14,523 nucleotides of DNA from Candidatus Pacearchaeota archaeon. GTDB lineage: Archaea > Nanobdellota > Nanobdellia > Pacearchaeales > GW2011-AR1. The position numbers and the translations under genes were made by a program. A model generated the notes under the pieces. The model was not told the DNA's origin. It saw nothing but the letters and a program-made list of their open reading frames with translations, and did not search any database. The DNA lies in assembly GCA_030699205.1 (NCBI GenBank), contig JAUYJY010000047.1:1-14523 (forward strand). Direction: 5' to 3'. How positions within the stretch are numbered: the stretch's first letter is position 1; every line of letters starts with the position of its first letter. Positions 1 to 6,125 of the stretch are shown here, one piece after another.

Positions 1-141
1 TTAGCGGAAGAACAAAAAACTGTTCAAAATATGGACAATTCTGCCGATTAGCACAATTGTTTTCAGAATTGTACAGATAGAGAATTCTGGACAAATAGTG
101 TTCCAATTATCAGAATTATCTATATTTTGTCTTCTGCTATA
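1..141 (+). repeat. Two-hairpin interspersed repeat, copy 1 (long form, 5' part cut by window start)
   Basis: The window opens at TTAGCGGAAG, the start of the second hairpin of a repeat seen complete at 3922-4014 and 4626-4718. The outer stem TAGCGGAAG (2-10) pairs with CTTCTGCTA (131-139) with one G-U. Between the arms, this copy carries about 93 extra bases compared with the short form, containing a 9-bp inverted repeat ACAATTCTG/CAGAATTGT. Bases 1-92 match 14432-14523 at 90 of 92 positions, the differences being CC versus TT at 44-45. The final CTATA supplies the TAG stop (137-139) of the minus-strand gene that ends here. Confidence 0.9.
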
Positions 142-820
142 ATGATAATTCTTCAAGAATTCTTCCACCATTCTCAGGGTGTCTTAATCTCCACATTGCT
201 TTAACTTCAATCTGTCTGATTCTTTCCCTACTAACCTCTAACACCTTACCGACTTCTTCAAGAGTATAACTCCTGCCATAATGAATCCCAAACCTCAGTT
301 TTAAAATTTCTCTTTCTCTGGGATCCAATATTCCCAATACGCCATTAATTCTTTCTTCTATTTCTCCTTTTTCGGCAACCTCAACAGGAGTTCTAAACGT
401 ATTTCCTTCAATTCCTTGCCATCCATTATAACCTATAACATTAGGAACCCTAAATTCATTTCCTTCACTGGTATAAGTTTCTCCAGCCCTATCTTCTACA
501 CTCGTTAATCTTCCCACGTTTCTTTCTTCCCTTAATCGAGCTACAACTTCTCTTAATTTATCTGGAAATAAAAATTCAACAGATTTCTCAACCGCTCCCG
601 CTATTTTTTCAGCAATCTCTTCTAAGGGAAACATCCTTAAATGTTCAATCGCAGAATATGTGGATAACCTAACTCCTGAGATTAGAGCCACATCCCTCAC
701 AGTATAACCTAAACCTATTCTGGCAGTACGAAGATTAAAATTATAAAAGTCATCTATTCTTGTAGGAAACACATTTCCTAATACAAATCTTCTTTCTTCC
801 AACATACTTTCAGATGACAT
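137..820 (-). CDS. XRE-type HTH protein with C-terminal sigma-70 region 4 domain
   Basis: This 227-aa DNA-binding protein has two HTH modules. Residues about 27-86 resemble an XRE/Cro helix-turn-helix (RTARIGLGYTVRDVALISG, then ...FLFP). Residues 155-216 are a sigma-70 region 4: LDPREREILKLRFG (165-178), then YTLEEVGKVLEVSRERIRQI, the hallmark -35-reading helix-turn-helix of bacterial primary sigma factors, ending KAMWRLRHP. Regions 1-3 are absent, so it is not a complete sigma factor. XRE plus region 4 proteins are known from phages and small-genome bacteria; here the setting looks archaeal. It may be a sequence-specific regulator; its target is unknown. The ATG at 820 is chosen because TTTAAAAG is centred 25 bases upstream, implying a leaderless mRNA. 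The stop codon comes from the adjoining repeat. Confidence 0.88.
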   Translation of the reverse strand: MSSESMLEERRFVLGNVFPTRIDDFYNFNLRTARIGLGYTVRDVALISGVRLSTYSAIEHLRMFPLEEIAEKIAGAVEKSVEFLFPDKLREVVARLREERNVGRLTSVEDRAGETYTSEGNEFRVPNVIGYNGWQGIEGNTFRTPVEVAEKGEIEERINGVLGILDPREREILKLRFGIHYGRSYTLEEVGKVLEVSRERIRQIEVKAMWRLRHPENGGRILEELSL

Positions 821-841
821 AATCTCAATAAAAATTTAGGT

Positions 842-849
842 CTTTTAAA
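842..849 (-). promoter_or_regulatory. TATA-like box for the XRE/sigma-region-4 gene
   Basis: On the minus strand GGTTTAAAAG is centred about 25 bases upstream of the ATG at 820, the archaeal TATA spacing for transcription starting at or next to the start codon. Confidence 0.55.
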
Positions 850-1164
850 CCTTTTTATGTCGAAGTTGCTGATGCAGATGAATGCGATTTTTCATGCATC
901 AAAAAGTCCCAAGACAAAACGAGGGGGTATCTATAAAGTATCGTTGTGGAAGGTTGTATAAATAAATTAAGTTAAGAATAACAAAACGCCTTTCTCATCA
1001 ATAGAAATTATCTCATTTTTCATAGTTATCAAAATATCTAAAAAACTCATTAAGCTGTCAATTTTCTCATCGTCTATAAAAAATTAGCAAAAAATGCTTA
1101 TCCTCTATGCCCTATACTCACACGAGAAGGACTTTTTAATTATAATAACTAAAAAATAATCACC
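850..1164. other. Intergenic stretch with no recognisable gene
   Basis: No convincing gene is seen in these 315 bases. A minus-strand reading at 967-1050 gives a 27-aa peptide starting MSFLDILITMKNEIISIDEK, with no promoter-like box at the usual distance. It looks protein-like but could be chance or a decayed gene end. T-rich runs before 1165 may help terminate the minus-strand gene upstream. Confidence 0.4.
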
Positions 1165-2967
1165 TCAAAGATTAATCTCAAATTCTCCAAGTTCTTTTTC
1201 CAAAGCATTCAATACACTAGAGCCTAAATTAACATTTAACTTATCCTTTGTTTCCATAATTGCTTTTTCCAAATCTTTTTTATCTGAAATCTTAAATTTT
1301 CCTGAAGAAATTTTCATTACTCTTCCAGATTCAACAAAAAAATCTCCTGATTTTGTCAATACCAACTCTCCCTTCTTGTCTTTTCCAAATTTAACCTGTA
1401 AAACACTTTTCTCAACGCTAACTAATTCAATTCTCTGGACATAATCTATCAATTCCCTGATTAAACTATCTGAATCTCTTCTTAAATTATCCATCTCTAA
1501 TTTGCTTACTTTTCCGGCTTTTACTCCTTGTTTTGCTTTTGCAATGTCTTTTAGGACTGCCGAAAACTTTTTCTGTATTTTCCCTTTTCCAACTAATTCC
1601 TTATCAAACTCTTCAATTAAAACATCTTTGCCCTTATTCCCAAAACTCCTTTTCAACAAATCAAAGACCTCATCATAAATCTTTGTCGCATCCTTTTCAA
1701 TAAGCCTATCTTCGAGCTTCTTCCTTATTTGTTTTAGAGATTTATCATATTCAATAGATTCCTTAAGGAATAAATCAATTTCTTTTCCCGGAATTTCTTT
1801 TAGAGTTCCGTGTTCATAATCTTTAAATAATTTAACTGCCTTTTCTAAAATCTTCAATTCTTTAAGTGTCATAACTTTTTCTTCATCCATCAGAACTTTT
1901 TTAGTTGATGAAACAAGTTCCTTAGGAGTTGGAGGTGCGTGTCCCGCAAGCATCACCAATGCCTGTGTAGGTGTTACAACACCCCAATAAATATCCACCA
2001 TCGCATCAAGCATTTTCCTTTTAACAAGCCCTTCGTTTTGTTCCCCATACTTCATAAACTTATCAACAGCTTCGGGGCTTGGCTTTATTTTCCCCATTTG
2101 CAAAAGCAATTTCCAAGGCAAAAACGTACCCCTGTCATACATTGGAACTCCATCCCTAATAAAAGTAAACATAACCGGATTTGCATCTTTAACAGAATCC
2201 CAAAAATCAGTAAGCAAATATACCTGAACATTCAATGGATTCGTGACTCCTGCAAGTGCGGTTGCTTCCCGGATATAGTCCCAAATCATTCCTCTTAACT
2301 TTTCAAGCAGTTGAAGTCTTGGCATTCTCTTTACGTCGGTATCATCAATAATCACGAATGTATCTACATCACTTGTCTTGCTTGCGGTCCCCCGTATAAT
2401 GCTCCCTCCGATAACATAACTCGCAACATATTTCTCAAATTTTCTTAAAACCAAATTCTTATGAATATTTGCAAGTCTTACATTTCCAAGAAGACCAGAA
2501 TCATATAATGGAAAACTTGAGGCAATAGCATCCATAAATTCATATTTAGAATCCAACCCATAATTCCACAAATCAACCTCTGTCTTAATATGCACCCAAA
2601 TTTCTTGTTTAGTCTCTTGACAAAGCTTTACAACTTCCGGCTTTATTTTCTTTTGAATATTTTTAAATTCAGATTCCGGAATTAGCATAATTAAATGCAG
2701 CGGCTTTTTCTCAATCTCTTCTTTTACAAGTCCTTCATCTTCCTCAAAAAACTTAAATGAATTCGCAGGCAAAACACTCAAAAAATGGATAAATGGAAAT
2801 TTTTTAACAACTTTTTTCTTAAAATCTTCCAACTCCTTCTTCATCTTATCTGCTTTCTTTAATTCTTCGTCAGAAATTTGAGGTCCAAGAGGGCTATTAG
2901 GGTCATATTTTACCGCATTGCTTAATTGGTCTTTCAGTCCTTGAGGACCCTTAAGATTATCTTCCAT
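1165..2967 (-). CDS. Nucleotidyltransferase-domain protein (Pol beta superfamily), 600 aa
   Basis: A large cytoplasmic protein with a polymerase-beta-type nucleotidyltransferase core at about residues 170-290. GGS (187-189), an Arg-Gly, then SDVD (199-202) with D200 and D202 form the GS...DxD metal-binding signature. NVQVYLLTDFWD (246-257) fits the following strand, where the usual third carboxylate is not obvious. The flanks are Lys/Glu-rich and mostly helical. Residues 305-520 look like a helical bundle or coiled coil, and 520-560 (VLQVKFGKDKKGELVLTK) looks like a beta-rich end. Long NTase proteins like this recur in uncultured archaea as hypothetical proteins. The substrate (tRNA, protein or small molecule) cannot be told. 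Start: ATG 2967 has CTTAAAAACC centred 25 bases upstream. Confidence 0.82.
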   Translation of the reverse strand: MEDNLKGPQGLKDQLSNAVKYDPNSPLGPQISDEELKKADKMKKELEDFKKKVVKKFPFIHFLSVLPANSFKFFEEDEGLVKEEIEKKPLHLIMLIPESEFKNIQKKIKPEVVKLCQETKQEIWVHIKTEVDLWNYGLDSKYEFMDAIASSFPLYDSGLLGNVRLANIHKNLVLRKFEKYVASYVIGGSIIRGTASKTSDVDTFVIIDDTDVKRMPRLQLLEKLRGMIWDYIREATALAGVTNPLNVQVYLLTDFWDSVKDANPVMFTFIRDGVPMYDRGTFLPWKLLLQMGKIKPSPEAVDKFMKYGEQNEGLVKRKMLDAMVDIYWGVVTPTQALVMLAGHAPPTPKELVSSTKKVLMDEEKVMTLKELKILEKAVKLFKDYEHGTLKEIPGKEIDLFLKESIEYDKSLKQIRKKLEDRLIEKDATKIYDEVFDLLKRSFGNKGKDVLIEEFDKELVGKGKIQKKFSAVLKDIAKAKQGVKAGKVSKLEMDNLRRDSDSLIRELIDYVQRIELVSVEKSVLQVKFGKDKKGELVLTKSGDFFVESGRVMKISSGKFKISDKKDLEKAIMETKDKLNVNLGSSVLNALEKELGEFEINL

Positions 2968-2986
2968 ATCAAGTAATAAAATTCAA

Positions 2987-2996
2987 GGTTTTTAAG
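2987..2996 (-). promoter_or_regulatory. TATA-like box for the nucleotidyltransferase gene
   Basis: CTTAAAAACC on the minus strand, centred about 25 bases before the ATG at 2967. It shares a short divergent intergenic region with the box of the plus-strand gene at 3063. Confidence 0.5.
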
Positions 2997-3034
2997 ATTT
3001 GCCCTTGCAAAAAATCGGACACATATACAAAGGC

Positions 3035-3040
3035 TTAAAA
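3035..3040 (+). promoter_or_regulatory. TATA-like box for the PHP-like gene
   Basis: GGCTTAAAAA on the plus strand, with TTAAAA centred about 25 bases before the ATG at 3063, consistent with a leaderless transcript. Confidence 0.5.
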
Positions 3041-3062
3041 ACAGCCAGATTTTAGGATTTCT

Positions 3063-3914
3063 ATGGTTAATTTAGTAACAGCAGACTTAAGAACATATAG
3101 GCATTTCTTCAGCCCGGGAGATGAAAAACACGGACACCAAGCACCAAGTCTTACAGAATTAATTAGAACATGGCACAACGAAGGTCTTGGAATTGTGAGC
3201 TTATCAGCGAACCATTCAGGAACCGGCGGAATTGATAATAGTTGGAGAGATTACAGAAAACAAATTCCAACATTATCTGACGTTCAAGTTGATGATAGAA
3301 GTGATGAAGGATATATGGTCTTAACACAGATACCACTAAGACAAAAAATAATTGTAGTAAATTCTCAAGTTGTTCGTGCATACGATGGAGAACATCCAGT
3401 ACATATAAATGTTTTAGGAGTTCCAGAAATATTAAATCCGGGAAAACAATTTCAAGAAACAATTGAAGAAGCAAGAAAATATGATGGAATAGTTTTATTA
3501 TCAAATGTAGGCGATCGTTCAGGTCTGCCCATCGCCAAGGCTGAAGACTTATATCTTAAAGGTACTGCAGATGGGGTTGAAGTAAGTGCGGAAGCACGCC
3601 CTAAAATTACCCAAAAAATATTGGAAAGATTAGTTGGATATAAAAGAAAGCCTGTTGCAGTTTCAGGAGCTCATTCTCACAACCTTGCAGGAACAAGTTG
3701 TATCCTTGTTGATGAAAATTTAGTTACTGATTTTTCAATTCCTTATCTGAAAGACGTAATTGTTAATGGAGAGTTTAATCCGCATCTCGGGCAGATAAGT
3801 TTATTGCAAAGATTTTGGACAAGAGACAGATATATCCTTCAATCTGCTTTACCCCACATCCTATCAAAAGAAAAAAGAGAAGAATTTCTTAGGGCAACAG
3901 GTATAAAGAAATAA
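3063..3914 (+). CDS. PHP-like protein with partly lost metal ligands
   Basis: The 283-aa protein follows the layout of the PHP (polymerase and histidinol phosphatase) metal-dependent phosphoesterase fold. An N-terminal strand VTADLRTYRH stands where PHP proteins have DLHxH. It is followed by a helix and IVSLSANHS, matching motif II (TDH), with H51 kept. Next come HPVHINVLGV (111-120), DGVEVSAEARP (170-180) and VSGAHSHNLAG (200-210), matching the S-D-A-H motif IV. The paired histidines of motif I are R10 and Y12, and motif IV has Gly for Asp, so the usual trinuclear site is incomplete. It may be inactive, substrate-binding or have changed metal use. It is divergent from the nucleotidyltransferase gene; repeat copy A begins 8 bases after its stop. 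Confidence 0.72.
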   Translation: MVNLVTADLRTYRHFFSPGDEKHGHQAPSLTELIRTWHNEGLGIVSLSANHSGTGGIDNSWRDYRKQIPTLSDVQVDDRSDEGYMVLTQIPLRQKIIVVNSQVVRAYDGEHPVHINVLGVPEILNPGKQFQETIEEARKYDGIVLLSNVGDRSGLPIAKAEDLYLKGTADGVEVSAEARPKITQKILERLVGYKRKPVAVSGAHSHNLAGTSCILVDENLVTDFSIPYLKDVIVNGEFNPHLGQISLLQRFWTRDRYILQSALPHILSKEKREEFLRATGIKK

Positions 3915-3921
3915 ACTTATA

Positions 3922-4014
3922 TATAGTCTAAGACATTTATAATTGAAAGGTATTTGTCTTAGACTATTAGCGGAAGAACAAAAAAATGCTCAAAATATTT
4001 TGTCTTCTACTATA
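3922..4014 (+). repeat. Two-hairpin interspersed repeat, copy A (short form)
   Basis: Hairpin 1 has TAGTCTAAGACA (3924-3935) and TGTCTTAGACTA (3955-3966), a perfect 12-bp stem with a 19-base loop. Hairpin 2 has TAGCGGAAG (3968-3976) and CTTCTACTA (4004-4012). This copy is slightly degenerate: an A-C mismatch sits in the outer stem, and the inner GAACA/TGTTC arm reads TGCTC. The element is bounded by TATAG and CTATA, with TA beyond each inverted end. The next gene starts 34 bases after it. Confidence 0.92.
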
Positions 4015-4035
4015 TATCCAATTCATTTATTATTT

Positions 4036-4043
4036 CCAGAGGT
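4036..4043 (+). promoter_or_regulatory. Shine-Dalgarno site for the YdjM-like gene
   Basis: AGAGGTGA lies 5 bases before ATG 4049. This is the clearest ribosome-binding site in the window, where most genes look leaderless. It implies a 5' leader, and therefore a transcript beginning in or before repeat copy A. Confidence 0.6.
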
Positions 4044-4048
4044 GAAAA

Positions 4049-4612
4049 ATGCCACAAGCAGTAACACATATTTTAGTGCCCATAATCCTTTTATCGTTAT
4101 TCAAAGATTATTATGATTCCAGAAAGAGAAACAAAAGAAAGAACAAAAAGTTTTCTTTACATTATGTTTTTCTCGCAGGAATTGGAGGAGTTCTCCCAGA
4201 TATTGATATAATATTTTCATTAATAAAAAGAATTTTTACAGAAAATTCATGGTGGTTGCATAAGACATTTACACACTCAATATTCTTCCCGATATTATTA
4301 TTCTTATTATTCGTCGCATTAAAACCCACAAATCCACAGGCAAAAATATGCAATATTGGAAAACACAATCTAAGTTTGAGTATAATTTTCTTAATGCTCT
4401 CCCTCGGCACTTTAACCCACATCAGTTTAGATGCATTTTTTGGAAATCAGGCATTTTTCTTGTATCCCTTTTCATCTTATGACTTCGGGATGGGTTACAT
4501 AACTTCCCTTCCAATTGATTATGGATTAATAATGGCCACATTAGACGGGATATTATTAGTTATATGGATTACATATCTGCAAGTAAAACATAAAATATCC
4601 GATTTTATATAA
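4049..4612 (+). CDS. YdjM/DUF457-like membrane-bound metal-dependent hydrolase
   Basis: The 187-aa membrane protein has the signature of the YdjM (LexA-binding, membrane-bound predicted metal hydrolase) family. H7 lies in MPQAVTHILV, followed by LPDIDI (49-54), WLHKTFTHS with H71 and H76, and LTHISLDAF with H124 and D128. These His/Asp residues are the predicted metal ligands at the membrane face. Hydrophobic segments lie near 5-18, 38-60, 78-92, 108-127 and 160-178, with a basic cytoplasmic-looking stretch at 22-36 (RKRNKRKNKK). Length fits the family. The natural substrate is unknown; phospholipid or lipid-linked substrates are usually suggested. The gene lies between two repeat copies and has a good Shine-Dalgarno site. 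Confidence 0.85.
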   Translation: MPQAVTHILVPIILLSLFKDYYDSRKRNKRKNKKFSLHYVFLAGIGGVLPDIDIIFSLIKRIFTENSWWLHKTFTHSIFFPILLFLLFVALKPTNPQAKICNIGKHNLSLSIIFLMLSLGTLTHISLDAFFGNQAFFLYPFSSYDFGMGYITSLPIDYGLIMATLDGILLVIWITYLQVKHKISDFI

Positions 4613-4625
4613 ATGGAAATCAAAA

Positions 4626-4718
4626 TATAGTCTAAGACATTTATAATTGAAAGGTATTTGTCTTAGACTATTAGCGGAAGAACAAAAAACTGTTCAAAAT
4701 ATTTTGTCTTCTGCTATA
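4626..4718 (+). repeat. Two-hairpin interspersed repeat, copy B (short form, intact)
   Basis: This is the most regular copy. Hairpin 1 is 4628-4639 with 4659-4670 (12 bp, perfect). Hairpin 2 is TAGCGGAAG (4672-4680) with CTTCTGCTA (4708-4716); allowing one bulged A, pairing continues through ACAAAA/TTTTGT. GAACA and TGTTC inside it can form a rival inner hairpin. The copy starts 13 bases after the YdjM-like stop and runs into the zinc-ribbon reading frame. Confidence 0.93.
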
Positions 4719-4850
4719 TTTACAGACAATCAAAAAGAAGGAGATAATTATTTAATTTGTGAATCCTGTGGATCAAAAATGCATGAAAGAGGATGCAAAC
4801 TCTTATGTTTAAAATGCGGATATTTCAGGTCTTGTTCCGACTTGTTTTAA
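4647..4850 (+). CDS. Small zinc-ribbon protein; start lies inside the repeat
   Basis: The open frame encodes a Cys-rich C-terminal half: C38xxC41, C50, C54xxC57 and C63 (ICESCGSKMHERGCKLL, then CLKCGYFRSCS). This strongly resembles the zinc ribbon at the C-terminus of class II (B12-dependent) ribonucleotide reductases and the related stand-alone archaeal zinc ribbons. The first 24 or so codons are read from repeat copy B. The only conventional starts are TTG codons inside it (4647 in loop 1, 4704 in hairpin 2), since no ATG or GTG lies in frame before the Cys region. GAAGGAG at 4735-4741 has no proper start codon behind it. Either the repeat truncated the 5' end, or it provides the start. The stop overlaps the end of the convergent gene. 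Confidence 0.6.
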   Translation: MKGICLRLLAEEQKTVQNILSSAIFTDNQKEGDNYLICESCGSKMHERGCKLLCLKCGYFRSCSDLF

Positions 4851-5098
4851 ACTGGAAATGGCTCACCCAGATAATAAATGCATTTTTCATATTTTTCAGG
4901 ATTAAGGCACCAAAGCTGTAAAGAATAAATGTCACAGACCATTCTTCTTCCTTCTTGGATTTTCTCTCCACTTGCAATCCCCTTACTGCAATAAGCATCT
5001 AATCCATCCCTTTCTATGAACGGACAAACACTTTTACCTTTAGATTCCTCAAAAAGATTAGATACTTTATCATCCCCCTCAGTTCTAGATCTTATCAT
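4847..5098 (-). CDS. Small cysteine-rich protein of unknown function
   Basis: An 83-aa protein when started at ATG 5098. That start is preferred because it forms an ATGA overlap with the stop of the VanZ-like gene and has GGAG about 8 bases upstream; an in-frame ATG at 5110 would add four residues. Five cysteines are spread along it (VCPFIERDG, AYCSKG, MVCDIY, LWCLNP, KCIYY), suggesting a zinc or iron-sulfur site. I do not recognise the family. No membrane segment or signal peptide is visible. Tight coupling with the VanZ-like gene suggests one mRNA. Its stop meets the zinc-ribbon gene tail to tail. Confidence 0.7.
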   Translation of the reverse strand: MIRSRTEGDDKVSNLFEESKGKSVCPFIERDGLDAYCSKGIASGEKIQEGRRMVCDIYSLQLWCLNPEKYEKCIYYLGEPFPV

Positions 5099-5472
5099 CT
5101 TTTTCTCCATTCAATAACAATCAAATAAAACATAAGGGAATATAAAATCCCGATCCCATCTATAAATATATCAAAAAACCCTGCACTTCTTCCGGGAATA
5201 AACGTTTGATGAAACTCATCAAAAAAAGCATAAAAGAAAGAAAACAAAAAAGCAAAAAAAATCCAATCCAGTTTTTCCCCTTTTGATAAAGCAATCATCA
5301 AAAATCCATTAAGAAGCGAAAAAATCCCCAAATGGTAAATTACTGCCTTTAAAGGAAAGCCAATTTTGGGAACAGGGTCATATTGCAAAGATGAAAAATA
5401 AAAAATAACACTCAAAATAAGAAATACAAAAACCCAAGAAATCCAATTGTATTTCTCAAAAAACGAAATCAT
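5095..5472 (-). CDS. VanZ-like integral membrane protein
   Basis: A 125-aa protein with four hydrophobic segments (about 12-28, 44-62, 69-84, 104-121). Its motifs are those of the VanZ-like family: an inner-segment His (VIYHLGIF, H47), DEFHQTFIPGR (85-95), and Asp residues in FFDIFIDGIG (99-108). VanZ proteins affect teicoplanin resistance in Firmicutes, but the wider family is of unknown biochemical role and is found in many bacteria and archaea. The ATG at 5472 is preferred over a GTG at 5481 because TTTAATAA is centred 25 bases before it. It is translationally coupled to the following Cys-rich gene. Confidence 0.85.
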   Translation of the reverse strand: MISFFEKYNWISWVFVFLILSVIFYFSSLQYDPVPKIGFPLKAVIYHLGIFSLLNGFLMIALSKGEKLDWIFFAFLFSFFYAFFDEFHQTFIPGRSAGFFDIFIDGIGILYSLMFYLIVIEWRKR

Positions 5473-5493
5473 AAAAATCACTAAAAAACAAGT

Positions 5494-5501
5494 TTATTAA
5501 A
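5494..5501 (-). promoter_or_regulatory. TATA-like box for the VanZ-like operon
   Basis: TTTAATAA on the minus strand, centred 25 bases upstream of ATG 5472. It is the only clear box for the two-gene unit. Confidence 0.5.
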
Positions 5502-5589
5502 CTTTATGCAAAAATTGTAAATCCGCTTATTGGGATAAACCAGCCAGAAAAAAGAAATAATTTTTTGAGTCCAATAACTCCCGCTTATG

Positions 5590-5832
5590 TTACAATGTAC
5601 TTCTATGACCAATTCTAATAACTATAATTTTATTCATAGAAACAATAACATCAACCTTTGCCCTATAATCTCCAATTCTCAATCGCCATAATTTTTCACC
5701 TTGCAACCTTTTCAAGAATCTATAAGGATTCTCCCTAATAGAATATATCTTGTTTAATATAATCTCAGCATCCTTTTTTTGTAGTTTTTTAAGAAAATCT
5801 TTTGCGGTTTCAGTTAATTCAATTTGAAACAT
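5590..5832 (-). CDS. relE: RelE/ParE-superfamily toxin
   Basis: An 80-aa protein of canonical RelE size and pattern: FQIELTETAKDFLKKLQKKD at the N-terminus, ENPYRFLKRLQG in the middle, then LWRLRIGDYRAKVDV (48-62) and IVIRIGHRSTL at the end. Arg50, Arg52, Arg57 and the terminal GHR correspond to conserved basic residues of RelE ribosome-dependent mRNA endonucleases. The C-terminal Tyr of many RelE proteins is replaced by a short STL tail. The start overlaps the antitoxin gene by 14 bases, so the pair is cotranscribed with the antitoxin first. Toxicity is expected to be held in check by the upstream protein and by operator binding. Confidence 0.88.
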   Translation of the reverse strand: MFQIELTETAKDFLKKLQKKDAEIILNKIYSIRENPYRFLKRLQGEKLWRLRIGDYRAKVDVIVSMNKIIVIRIGHRSTL

Positions 5833-6070
5833 TTTGTTTTAGAGCAATTCCTAATTCTCTTGCTATAACCTCAATAGGATAAACCCTTCCTTTTTTAACA
5901 TCTTCCAACCCTTTTTGTATTTCATTAATCTCTTCTTCACTTAAGTTTTCTTCTTCACTATTTTCTATCAAATTATTTAATAATTCATCATAAGATTGTC
6001 TTTCAAAGTTTTTTAGAGATTTTAGTCTTTCAAGAGTTTCAAAGCTTATTTGTATTGTTGTCTTTTCCAT
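5819..6070 (-). CDS. RelB/VapB-like antitoxin, ribbon-helix-helix N-terminus
   Basis: The 83-aa protein has an N-terminal ribbon-helix-helix pattern (TTIQISFETLERLKSLKN, then SYDELLNNLI) followed by a very acidic helical region (EEENLSEEEINEIQKGLEDV) and a tail likely to wrap the toxin. It lies just upstream of relE with a 14-base overlap, the usual order of a type II module. The start ATG at 6070 follows TTTATATA by about 26 bases. A long palindrome overlapping that box is the probable operator, so autorepression by the antitoxin or toxin-antitoxin complex is likely. Alternative family labels (RelB, VapB, DUF-type) cannot be separated from sequence alone. Confidence 0.85.
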   Translation of the reverse strand: MEKTTIQISFETLERLKSLKNFERQSYDELLNNLIENSEEENLSEEEINEIQKGLEDVKKGRVYPIEVIARELGIALKQNVSN

Positions 6071-6072
6071 AT

Positions 6073-6100
6073 TATATAGTAACTATAATCACTATATAAA
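6073..6100 (-). promoter_or_regulatory. Promoter and operator palindrome of the toxin-antitoxin operon
   Basis: TATATAGT (6073-6080) and ACTATATA (6091-6098) form a perfect 8-bp inverted repeat with a 10-base centre. The minus-strand box TTTATATA (6100-6093) overlaps the right arm and is centred 26 bases before ATG 6070. A dimeric RHH antitoxin bound here would block TBP access. Confidence 0.65.
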
Positions 6101-6125
6101 CATTTTCTTTTTGATAATTTGTGAT

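Noticed and set aside
1939..2298. 119-codon open frame antisense to the nucleotidyltransferase gene
   Set aside because: Composition is unlike a protein (His, Cys and Asn rich), and the opposite strand carries the NTase motifs.
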